A DNA stretch of 64,000 bases from Tubiluchus corallicola (taxonomy: Eukaryota > Priapulida > Priapulimorpha > Priapulimorphida > Tubiluchidae): positions 248,001-312,000 of the forward strand of contig JAQGDQ010002369.1 of NCBI GenBank assembly GCA_030141605.1, in the 5' to 3' direction. The notes under the pieces were generated by a model. That model searched no databases. It had not been told where the DNA came from and was given only the letters and a program-made list of their open reading frames with translations. Position 1 is the first letter of the stretch; each line of letters begins with the position of its first letter. Below are positions 26,974 to 34,604 of the stretch, piece after piece. The translations under genes and the position numbers were made by a program.

Positions 26974-27438
26974 TAGAGGGCCGGAGCTATTTTTTTTACG
27001 CATACTCAATAGGATAAAAATAGCTAAAGGTATCAGAATATCCGACCATAGAGTCGGGCCTGTGTTTCCATAGCTGATAATGCCCTCGTCAATATAGCTT
27101 GTGATATGTCCGAGAGCTGCCAGCCATAGAAACAATCCATACCCAACACCGGTTGCCGTTCTCCAATGTCCTCCGATCCAGATACTGGCAATTGCCAATA
27201 CAGCAAAGGTGATGTTTGCCATTCCAACTTCTTGGAGGAAAGGAGTATTGTGCCAGCCGACATATTGAGCGATATATTCAGAATGGAAAATCTGCAGGTA
27301 TCCGGCAATGAGTCCCTGAACGCCTGCACCAATGACTAAATAGTAGATCAGGAACAGTTCGATTTTTTCACTCCGCTTCATCTTCTTAACGCTGACATGG
27401 ATCCATCCCAATAGTAGGGGAAGGAAAAGGTACAGCAC
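26947..27438 (-). CDS. four-helix membrane protein, DUF6790-like
   Basis: A 163-residue protein with four to five hydrophobic helices, resembling small uncharacterised membrane proteins with VGWHNTPFLQEVGMAN and GHITSYIDEG segments (the DUF6790 type, a family-level guess). The only standard in-frame start is GTG at 27438, which has no Shine-Dalgarno. Fourteen codons upstream an ATT (27480-27478) sits 7 bases after AAAAGGAG, so translation may begin at ATT, or an ATG may have been lost. Confidence 0.65.
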   Translation of the reverse strand: MLYLFLPLLLGWIHVSVKKMKRSEKIELFLIYYLVIGAGVQGLIAGYLQIFHSEYIAQYVGWHNTPFLQEVGMANITFAVLAIASIWIGGHWRTATGVGYGLFLWLAALGHITSYIDEGIISYGNTGPTLWSDILIPLAIFILLSMRKKNSSGPLSGIIILHF

Positions 27439-27539
27439 ATGAAGGATAAAACCGCCGGTATTGAACTGTTCTTGAGGAATGGAAAAACTCCTTTTTACTT
27501 TTTTTAAACCAATCTAATTTTTTTTTTCAAAGGTTGGGT

Positions 27540-28721
27540 TTACAAATGGGATGCGTGTTTTTGCAGCCAGGGACGACTCAGGAGACCAAAGCCGACTATG
27601 AAGAAAAGGATGAGGGTGAAGGGCCAAAGGGCATTGAGGTTGATATTGGTCAATATAAGGAACATAACTCCTGCCATCCCAACACCGAAGATGGGAATGA
27701 ATGCGGAGATAATTCCAGCCTGTTGACGAAACTGGGTGAGAAGCCCTGAGTTTGCTGAAGGTTGAATCAGACCCGTCGATAGAGCGATGAATATGAGGGG
27801 AATGATGTAAGAGGCTGGTGTAGGTTTGAAAAAGGGCATTATTACTGAAGCTGCGAGTCCTAATATTCCAATGAGGTAGGCGAAACGAAGCGTTCCTGTC
27901 GCATTATACTTTTTGATGAAGAATCTGCCGAAATAATAGGCGATGACATTGGGAACGGCTGTAAAGAGCGCCAGGAATGTATAGTACTTTTCCGAGATCC
28001 CAAAATGTTCATAATACCAGAAAGGAATAGCCATGTAGTAGCCGATCATAAGACCTACATAGAGGCAGAATCCTAAGATATAGGACCAAAAAGCAGGGGG
28101 GCTCAATACGTCAAAATAAGATCTCAAAAGGCGGGGAAAAGAAAATTTCTGGTCCAAAATAGGCTTTGTTTCTTCAAGGAAAAAATAGGTAAGGACCCAG
28201 TATGCGATGACAAGAACCAGAAAGAAACCGAAGATCCATCGCCAACTTGATAGAATAATGATGTACTGTCCGATTGTCGGAGAAACAAAGGGATTCGCAC
28301 TGTAAATAATCCCAAAAAAGACGGTTACCTGTGCAATTTCATGTTTCCCCAGCTTGTCTGCCATCAATACGCGGCAAAGAGTAGATCCGCCGCCCAATCC
28401 TAATGCTTCAATGATCCGTCCAATGATGAACACGGTGACATTTGGTGAGATCATCGATACGAATGTTCCTATGCATCCTATTCCCAAAGAGGCGAGGATC
28501 ATATGCCTTCGATGATGGTATTTGGATATAGCGCCATAGATCAATTGAACGAATGAAAAGGTGAGGAGATAGATCGTACCGGCAATTTTAAGGTAAATGG
28601 CTTCTGTATGGAATTTGTACTGAAGGATAGGAAGAGCGGGAGCAGAAAGCTTCACGCTCATCCAGGAAATTCCTACGAATAAAAACCCAAGGAGTACGAT
28701 TCGTCTTTTTGAAGATTCCAT
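27540..28721 (-). CDS. MFS transporter, Bcr/CflA-type
   Basis: A 393-residue, 12-helix major facilitator. The SAPALPILQYKF start, the loop with YGAISKYHHRRHM and the GRIIEALGLGGGSTLCR region fit the drug:H+ antiporter Bcr/CflA group. It would export antibiotics or dipeptides. It is flanked upstream by a palindromic repeat element that begins just before its start codon and may carry its promoter or regulate it. Confidence 0.8.
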   Translation of the reverse strand: MESSKRRIVLLGFLFVGISWMSVKLSAPALPILQYKFHTEAIYLKIAGTIYLLTFSFVQLIYGAISKYHHRRHMILASLGIGCIGTFVSMISPNVTVFIIGRIIEALGLGGGSTLCRVLMADKLGKHEIAQVTVFFGIIYSANPFVSPTIGQYIIILSSWRWIFGFFLVLVIAYWVLTYFFLEETKPILDQKFSFPRLLRSYFDVLSPPAFWSYILGFCLYVGLMIGYYMAIPFWYYEHFGISEKYYTFLALFTAVPNVIAYYFGRFFIKKYNATGTLRFAYLIGILGLAASVIMPFFKPTPASYIIPLIFIALSTGLIQPSANSGLLTQFRQQAGIISAFIPIFGVGMAGVMFLILTNINLNALWPFTLILFFIVGFGLLSRPWLQKHASHL

Positions 28722-28722
28722 T

Positions 28723-28817
28723 TATACCTAAATAACTTCAAGAACCGGTTTTCGGCTCTCCCAAGTCCCGAAAGCTTTTGCGTCGGCCAAAATCGATTCT
28801 TGAAGTTGTTTAGTATA
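28723..28817. repeat. 95-base palindromic element (copy A)
   Basis: The ends are inverted copies of about 21 bases: TATACCTAAATAACTTCAAG at the left and CTTGAAGTTGTTTAGTATA at the right. The inside contains GAAAGCTTTTGCGTCGGCC and TCGATTCTTG. A related element lies at 45298-45366. It fills the gap between two genes. Confidence 0.7.
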
Positions 28818-28819
28818 CC

Positions 28820-29233
28820 TTAATAGGCACCGTTTATCGGGTAGAACATTTCCTCATGAAATCCATAATATGTGAGATAGATTCCCACGATGAAAATGAT
28901 GATCAGAACAACCCAATATCCTGAGCCTTTCATCACACTTGATGCCATGTTTTTTGCGGTTTCAGGAAATCCGATCCGAATGATCCCCTTAATGAGGCTC
29001 AAATAGGCGATGATCGTAATAACAACACGCCAATCTGGCTCCCATATCGGATGAGCGATGGCTATGGCAAGACCGAACATCAAACTTATTACACCGGACA
29101 CAACGATAATTCCGGGGTTTTCGAATACATGTTTCATCACTCTTTTCATTTCCGCTCTTCTGAAAAACCAGATTAGTCCGATAATCAAAAGATAAATGCC
29201 CATAAATTTAGCGAGAAAAATCGACAGTTCCAT
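28820..29233 (-). CDS. hypothetical four-helix membrane protein
   Basis: A 137-residue protein with four hydrophobic helices (FMGIYLLIIGLIWFF, IIVVSGVISLMFGLAIAI, VVITIIAYLSLIKGII, YWVVLIIIFIVGIYLTYYG). It resembles small integral membrane proteins of unknown function. The next gene on the strand is the Bcr/CflA transporter, separated by the palindromic element. Confidence 0.65.
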   Translation of the reverse strand: MELSIFLAKFMGIYLLIIGLIWFFRRAEMKRVMKHVFENPGIIVVSGVISLMFGLAIAIAHPIWEPDWRVVITIIAYLSLIKGIIRIGFPETAKNMASSVMKGSGYWVVLIIIFIVGIYLTYYGFHEEMFYPINGAY

Positions 29234-29409
29234 AGTTTTCCTATAGGTTCTTCATCTGAAGTGAAACTTTTTTTTTAAATTAGATCAAGTAGTAAATCTT
29301 AGGGTGTTTTGATTTAGTGGTATAAATCGAAAATAACTACAATTAATCTTGAGTTATTGGAATAAATTCAAATTATTCGTTACAACTTTAATTAAATTAA
29401 GGTTGTTTA

Positions 29410-30231
29410 ATGTCAGCTGTAGGAGATGCACGCTCCTCTTCGAATCATTCTAAGAAGGAATCTGTAGAAAAAACACCCCCCATTCCCAAGACTGTTTTAA
29501 AGGCTATTTCAGATCAAATGGCCCGTTTGAAAGGGGCCACTATTCATCTGGGTGCAGGATCTGCTTTTTCACGGATCAAATTCCAACAACCTATGAGTTC
29601 GGGGTTGAATTTACGTTTTCTTTGAATTCTCTCGTTGAAAATCTGTTAGAGGGCGATGGTGTTGTCGACTTGTTGGATCTGGGCTGCGGAAATGGTTTGA
29701 TTCTTTCAAAGCTGATGGAGCGTTTTCCGGAACGTTTCCGATGCGTTGGCTTTGATATTAAAACTCCAATATTCCTGAGACTCACTTTGTAAGAGAGGGG
29801 ATATTCATGATCCTGTGGGATTAACTGGGTATCGGTTCGATTTGATTGTATCTAAAGGAACGTTCCGCCACTCAATCGATCCAAAATCAGCGCTGGTCCA
29901 AGCGTATGATCGATTGAAACCGGGGGGATTTCTGATTGTCGATCAAGTCATGTTGCCCGGTATGGCCGGATACGAAAAAAGTTTTGTGGATGCGTTGAAT
30001 AAGGCAGGTTTTCTAACCATTGTTGAATTTGCAGCAGGAGGAGTCTTTAATACATTCATCATTCAGAAAACCCATGATCATCTTGAATTGCCTTTGAAGT
30101 ATCATTTAGATAGCCTACTTTCCTTTGGATTTGCCAGATACCAACCCAATAATCTGGAGAAGCCTGCAGAAAAGTTAGCTCCTGAAGATGCCAAAGCTTT
30201 GCTTTCTAAAATCTTTGGAATCAAAGTTTAA
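29410..30231 (+). pseudogene. class I SAM methyltransferase, three frameshifts
   Basis: Coding similarity moves through three frames. Frame 1 starts at ATG 29410 and fails near 29580. A second frame then carries EFGVEFTFSLN and the SAM-binding motif LLDLGCGNGLIL until about 29768. A third carries IPETHFVREG to about 29797, and the original frame resumes with DIHDPVGL, FDLIVSKGTF and LKPGGFLIVDQV to 30231. Each step fits the loss of one base (for the last, GGGG in place of five G). Three independent losses make a true pseudogene most likely. Confidence 0.75.
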
Positions 30232-30476
30232 GATGATTCTACAGGAATGGATAAAGTAGCAGTTTTACTGACCCGAATGTTTAAATAAGGGGCGCTATAA
30301 CTGACACTATATCCATTTGAAAGCCTCTCTTGTATAGAATCGATGGAGATTCCCTCAAGAAATTCGCTCCTGATTCTTTCGACTATTTCCAGTTCATCAG
30401 CTGAAAAAAAGTCCTCCATTTTCATTGGAGTGTACGGTTGGGGATCTTCCCTTCTTGCAATAGCTATATCTGACAT
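30228..30476 (-). CDS. hypothetical small protein
   Basis: An 82-residue soluble protein with a good Shine-Dalgarno (GGAAGG before ATG). It contains two acidic helices (EDFFSADELEIVERIRSEF and ISIDSIQERLSNG). No family is recognised. Its 3' end overlaps the methyltransferase relic by 4 bases. Confidence 0.55.
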   Translation of the reverse strand: MSDIAIARREDPQPYTPMKMEDFFSADELEIVERIRSEFLEGISIDSIQERLSNGYSVSYSAPYLNIRVSKTATLSIPVESS

Positions 30477-30565
30477 TTTCCTTCCCAGAATTTTAACGGA
30501 TGAATTTTACCATTTCTTTTGTTTTAAAAGAACTTTTGATAGAAAAATGAGAAAAGGAGAATTTC

Positions 30566-31154
30566 ATGAAACAGGTTTTTTCTTTGATATGGGTCGTTGC
30601 TCTATCTCTTTTCACATCTTGCCAGCAGCAGCAAGATCCTCTTTTGTCTATTTGTAAAAATGCGGCAGCTGATAGTTACGATCCCAATTTCAAAGTTTGG
30701 TGCCCCAGTCAGGAAGAAGACTATTTTGTCCCCGTTCATTATGGATGTCCTCCAGAAGGAAAGGGAATTTCACCGCCTATTTCCTGGAGTGGGATCCCTG
30801 AAAGGTCTACTCATCTCCGAGTGATCGTCGAGGATGCCCTGCACATATATGTGTGATCCTTGCTGTAAATTCCACCACTGGATTTTAGACTTTCCCATTA
30901 GTGAACTAAGGTCATACGCAGTCATCACGCGGCATGGAATCATTGAAGGGGCTTCCAAAGATCCTCTGGTCCAAAAATATACTCTTCCCAATTCGATCAA
31001 CAAGAAAGAATACATGCCTTTTTGTCCTCCTAAAATTCAAACCCATGCTTATGTCTACAAGCTGATCGCTTACAAAAAAGATAACGGCAAAATTATCATT
31101 ACGGGAAGATCGCAAAGCATGCCGCTTCTCTTCTCTTTAGAAGGCCACCATTGA
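30566..31154 (+). pseudogene. PEBP-family lipoprotein, frameshifted
   Basis: The first part has a lipoprotein signal (MKQVFSLIWVVALSLFTSC) and the N-terminal half of a phosphatidylethanolamine-binding/YbhB fold (KGISPPISWSGIPE, VIVEDA). The frame breaks at CCC 30837-30839. The next frame continues with CTYMCDPCCKFHHWILDFP, the ligand-pocket HHW motif, to 31154. Deleting one C joins them. It is either a dead gene or a one-base sequence error. Confidence 0.75.
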
Positions 31155-31207
31155 TTGTATTCAATGAACAATTGAATTAGGATATGTCTCCCATTTCTGG
31201 AGACGCT

Positions 31208-31669
31208 ATGAGATTGATTATTTTCTTTCTTTTGATTTCTCTATCTTCCGCCTATGCATGTCCCTTCTGCAATCCGGAAGTGATCAAGAAACAGATCGTT
31301 TACGATGAAAAGAGTGTCTTTGTCCTATACTGTTTGACTCCTGCGACAAAAGGGAATGTCCTCGTTATCCCTAAAAGGCATATCACACGATTTGAAGATC
31401 TCAATCATCAGGAAATGATGGAGATCCAGGATGTCATTAACAAAATGGCCCAATCTTTCAAAGATGTCTACGATCTCGATGATTATGTAATCATCCAGAA
31501 AAATGGAGCTCTAGCAGGGCAGTCTGTCTCTCATATTCATTTTCACCTGATTCCTACCTCTGTTCCTTTTGACCAAATCGTTGAAAAGGCATTTCATTAT
31601 CGCGAAAAGCTAACTGATGAAGAGATGCAACTCGAAAGAAGTGATCTTTTAAAATACTTTCAATCGTAG
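31208..31669 (+). CDS. HIT-family nucleotide-binding protein with signal peptide
   Basis: A histidine-triad protein of about 153 residues: CPFCNPEV near the N-terminus (zinc or Cys motif), NVLVIPKRHI and the triad QSVSHIHFHLIP. HIT proteins hydrolyse dinucleoside polyphosphates or nucleotide-amino-acid conjugates in the cytosol. Unusually, this one starts with a typical Sec signal peptide (MRLIIFFLLISLSSAYA), predicted to be cut just before CPFC. I use the ATG at 31208, which has GGAGACGCT upstream, instead of 31184. Confidence 0.85.
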   Translation: MRLIIFFLLISLSSAYACPFCNPEVIKKQIVYDEKSVFVLYCLTPATKGNVLVIPKRHITRFEDLNHQEMMEIQDVINKMAQSFKDVYDLDDYVIIQKNGALAGQSVSHIHFHLIPTSVPFDQIVEKAFHYREKLTDEEMQLERSDLLKYFQS

Positions 31670-31672
31670 ATT

Positions 31673-32191
31673 TTAGTCGGCACAGGGGCCCAGTCCGCAC
31701 TCCATGAAAGTGGTAACAATATTGGCTAGGGCGAGCAGGAACATGAGAATAAAAGCAAATTTCTCATGTGAGCTGAGTTTTAGGCGGGTATTGGTGTCTT
31801 TGGGCAAATAGAGAAAGAGAAGTAATGCTATTCCCAGAATAGAAGCAGCAAAGACGAAAAAGGCCCAGGCGTATAGTTCGAATCCCCATACACGATTTCC
31901 AAATGTTGGAAAACCGGGACAAATATGAAGGCAGATCTGCCTTAGTGAAACGGCTCCACCAAAGAAACATCCAAGGATTGATAAGCCATAGTGGAGAGGT
32001 TGGATTCCGAACCAGAGATTGAGCATAGGGCCAATAGACACAGCGATCATCGAAAGGCGTTGAAGTTCGCAAAGAGGGCAGGGTGTTTGATGCTGGGTGA
32101 ATTGATAAATATAGGCTCCGATCAGCACAAAGGAGAGAATATAGATCCAGAGGACATTCAAAAACCGGGATAGATAATATCGGGCGCTCAT
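31673..32191 (-). CDS. dsbB: disulfide bond formation protein DsbB
   Basis: DsbB reoxidises DsbA-type proteins with quinone in the inner membrane. The four-helix protein has the first periplasmic cysteine pair in TPCPLCELQR and more cysteines in CLHICPGFPTFG in the second loop. The length is about 172 residues. The ATG overlaps the stop of a 50-residue upstream gene as ATGA, so I start at 32191; the frame is open further upstream but those residues belong to the other gene. It ends 4 bases from the convergent HIT gene. Confidence 0.88.
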   Translation of the reverse strand: MSARYYLSRFLNVLWIYILSFVLIGAYIYQFTQHQTPCPLCELQRLSMIAVSIGPMLNLWFGIQPLHYGLSILGCFFGGAVSLRQICLHICPGFPTFGNRVWGFELYAWAFFVFAASILGIALLLFLYLPKDTNTRLKLSSHEKFAFILMFLLALANIVTTFMECGLGPCAD

Positions 32192-32340
32192 AACCGGACC
32201 CCCAGAGTGCTCGTTGCATGATAGATCAACATGAAAGAGCAGAGAACAAGAGTGCCAAAAGTCAAAACAATTGCCGTTTTCCGGTATCCTGTCCAAATGA
32301 AAACGATTGCAACTGCAAAAAGTAAAAAAAGTCCTGCCAT
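32188..32340 (-). CDS. 50-residue membrane protein upstream of dsbB (DUF5993-like)
   Basis: A short reading frame of 51 codons: ATG 32340-32338, stop 32190-32188. It has two hydrophobic helices (LFLLFAVAIVFIWTGYR and IVLTFGTLVLCSFMLIYHA) and ends LGVRL. Small two-helix proteins of the DUF5993 type are known next to dsbB, and this fits in size and sequence. The stop overlaps the dsbB start (ATGA), so the two are translationally coupled. It may help DsbB assembly; that is an inference. Confidence 0.72.
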   Translation of the reverse strand: MAGLFLLFAVAIVFIWTGYRKTAIVLTFGTLVLCSFMLIYHATSTLGVRL

Positions 32341-32443
32341 CATCAGTTTAAATGAATAAAATTTTTGATGAATTCTTTCAAGTTGAAATTGGCTTTAAAG
32401 GAGTCCTGGCTTATGATACTCCAATTTTTCGTGAGGATTCATT

Positions 32444-33124
32444 ATGTCTATCATTCTACCTTTACTAGCTATAGGAGGAGTCATGTTACCCCAAGACAAT
32501 CCAAATTTACCTCAAGACAATCCAAATCCATTCGTTCCGATGAACCATCCCATTTTACATCAGAAAGTCGCAGAAGTTCCTGTAGAAGAAATAAAAAGTG
32601 CAAAAATTCAAGAAACCATTGATTACATGTTGAGTCTTTCCAAGGGAGAGAGGACAGATGCGGACAAAAAGATCATGGTTGGCCTGGCAGCTCCTCAAAT
32701 CGGGATTGATTTACGCATTATTATCGTCGATCTCGTTACAGGTGCTGATCGAAAAGATATAGAACATGACCTTCAGGCTTTCATCAACCCGAAAATAACC
32801 TGGGCCTCTGAGGAAATGGACAGGGGAAGAGAGGGGTGTTATTCTGCCGGCGATTATGGAGGTATTGTTCCAAGGTCTGTATCTGTACGAATTTCAGCCT
32901 ACGATCGTGATGGGAATCTGATTGAAAAAAAGTTTGACGGTTTTACAGCCCGAATTTTCCAACATGAGATCGATCATCTGAACGGGATACGGTTTCCAGA
33001 CCGGCTTGAAGAAGGAGACGAGCTTCATATTGAGCACGAAGAAGACTATCCTGAGTATCGACAGCATTGGGAGCACTGGCATAAAACCATTTCTTTAGAG
33101 GAGTGGAAAAAGCTCAGCGAATAA
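32444..33124 (+). CDS. def: peptide deformylase
   Basis: Removes formyl groups from new proteins. All three motifs are present: VGLAAPQIG, EGCYS and HEIDHLNG, giving the metal ligands Cys and two His. At 226 residues it is longer than usual: an N-terminal extension of about 30 residues holds a hydrophobic start (MSIILPLLAIGGVML) and two copies of LPQDNPN encoded by a direct DNA repeat. The C-terminus is also long and acidic, with extra His (QHWEHWHKT). It may be a second, specialised copy. Confidence 0.88.
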   Translation: MSIILPLLAIGGVMLPQDNPNLPQDNPNPFVPMNHPILHQKVAEVPVEEIKSAKIQETIDYMLSLSKGERTDADKKIMVGLAAPQIGIDLRIIIVDLVTGADRKDIEHDLQAFINPKITWASEEMDRGREGCYSAGDYGGIVPRSVSVRISAYDRDGNLIEKKFDGFTARIFQHEIDHLNGIRFPDRLEEGDELHIEHEEDYPEYRQHWEHWHKTISLEEWKKLSE

Positions 33125-33237
33125 CTCGTCCTCCTCTCATTTTTCCTATTTTCAGACGAATTAAATAAAAAGACTTTTAATTTAATTCTAATCTCTGCTT
33201 TCTTGAATTTTATGTTCTTTTTAATATAATTGGGTTT

Positions 33238-33912
33238 ATGTCTGATTTAAATTTAGCAGTGTCTGATATGAGTGCAGCAGAAAAAAAATCCTTTACACCT
33301 ACAAAGTATGATCCCATATTTTTTGAGAAATTTGGAATTCAAACTTCTATTGTATATGTCAATGATCTGATCTTGGAAAATGGTCTGGAAAAGAAATTTC
33401 AGAAGGATTGGAGTGCGTTTTATAAAAAACATAAAAAACGTGTTCTAAACTGGAGAGAAAAAAGATTTCAGGCTCTACTGAATAAGATCCAAAAAAATGG
33501 TTCAGATGAAGAGTATTGCAAGAGAATCGAAATCCGTTACATCGATCGTGAAATAGGGTACGGTGTTTTTGCCAAAGAGGATATTCCGGCCAATTCTATT
33601 CTGAATCACTATGCTGGCATTCTAAGACTGGATGATAAAATCGAAGATGGGAATGACAGTACATTCACCTTTGAAGATTTTACCAAGTTCTCTATCGATG
33701 CGGTCCAAGCAGGTAATTGGACCCGTTTCATGAATCATACCGATGAATCAGCTGCCAATGTCGCTGCCTGGGAATACTATACCGAAGATGGTCCAAGGAT
33801 TGTCTTTTCGGCAAAGTCAAAGGGAATCAAAAAAGGCGACCAGCTTCTCTACTCTTACGGAGAAGAATACTGGGAAGAAGACGAAGTCTTCACGAAAGAA
33901 TTCGATCTCTAA
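33238..33912 (+). CDS. SET-domain protein lysine methyltransferase
   Basis: A 224-residue protein with a C-terminal SET domain: GYGVFAKEDIPANSIL, NWTRFMNHTDESAANV (the RFxNH pseudoknot motif) and GDQLLYSYGEEYW (the YSYG motif). The N-terminal ~95 residues are helical and unique. In Chlamydia, SET proteins such as CT737 (NUE) are secreted to the host nucleus, or methylate the histone-like proteins. No signal peptide is seen, compatible with type III secretion. A strong hairpin follows. Confidence 0.85.
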   Translation: MSDLNLAVSDMSAAEKKSFTPTKYDPIFFEKFGIQTSIVYVNDLILENGLEKKFQKDWSAFYKKHKKRVLNWREKRFQALLNKIQKNGSDEEYCKRIEIRYIDREIGYGVFAKEDIPANSILNHYAGILRLDDKIEDGNDSTFTFEDFTKFSIDAVQAGNWTRFMNHTDESAANVAAWEYYTEDGPRIVFSAKSKGIKKGDQLLYSYGEEYWEEDEVFTKEFDL

Positions 33913-33931
33913 GATTTATCCATAAAAGCAA

Positions 33932-33974
33932 AAGTTCACCCCTTTTTCCGGAAAAAGGAAAAAAAGGCGAACTT
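33932..33974. terminator. bidirectional terminator between SET and stress-protein genes
   Basis: A nearly perfect hairpin: outer arms AAGTTCACC/GGCGAACTT with one mismatch, inner CCTTTTTCCGGAAAAAGG. It lies 19 bases after one convergent gene and 5 before the end of the other. Confidence 0.78.
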
Positions 33975-33979
33975 AGTGC

Positions 33980-34486
33980 TTACTTCACAGATGCTGTTTT
34001 TTGAGCAAAGATATGCTGAGACAATCTTTTTGTAGGAGCTTCTTTTGGAGAAATACGCACAGCTAGGATATCGCATCTTGCATTTTGCAAAATGCTGTTG
34101 GCCGTAGAGCCGAAAAGCATAAGGCCCAAGCCGTGGCGTCCATGGCTTCCTACAATCACGAGATCCGCATTGATGTCTTTGGCTGTGTGAAGAATAGCAT
34201 CCATTGTTTGGCCGATGTGGAGATGACGGCGTTCAGCAGGAACGTTGAGGCTTTCGCCTAAATCGTTCAACTTTTTCACGGCCGTATTTTCCACTTCCTG
34301 TTGCCAATCAACAGTGTCTTCCACTTCCCAAGGTGCTCCACCATAAGTATAAAAATACTCTATGACATGGACCAGACTAATGTCTGCTCCGGTTGCCTTG
34401 GAAATTTCCAATGCTCTCTCAAGCACAAGATCATCATCTTTTTTGATGAGATCTGCAGCAACTAATATATGTTCATATTTTTGCAT
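33980..34486 (-). CDS. universal stress protein UspA family
   Basis: A 168-residue single-domain Usp. It starts HILVAADLIKKDD and has the ATP-binding motif GSHGRHGLGLMLFGSTANSI, which matches the G-2X-G-9X-G(S/T) pattern. GGGAGAGGTG precedes the ATG at 34486; the longer open frame upstream (to 34684) overlaps the neighbouring MFS gene and is not used. It may be co-transcribed with the transporter. It responds to stress in other bacteria; its role here is unknown. Confidence 0.85.
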   Translation of the reverse strand: MQKYEHILVAADLIKKDDDLVLERALEISKATGADISLVHVIEYFYTYGGAPWEVEDTVDWQQEVENTAVKKLNDLGESLNVPAERRHLHIGQTMDAILHTAKDINADLVIVGSHGRHGLGLMLFGSTANSILQNARCDILAVRISPKEAPTKRLSQHIFAQKTASVK

Positions 34487-34604
34487 GATTACACCTCTCC
34501 CTTTAAGGTTGGCTCTTCGCAGAGTAAAACTCCTTTTTAATCTCTGCAAGGGGGTTTTGAAAAAAAAGTTTCGAATGTTCTTCTGTACATATCTTGGGAC
34601 AGAG

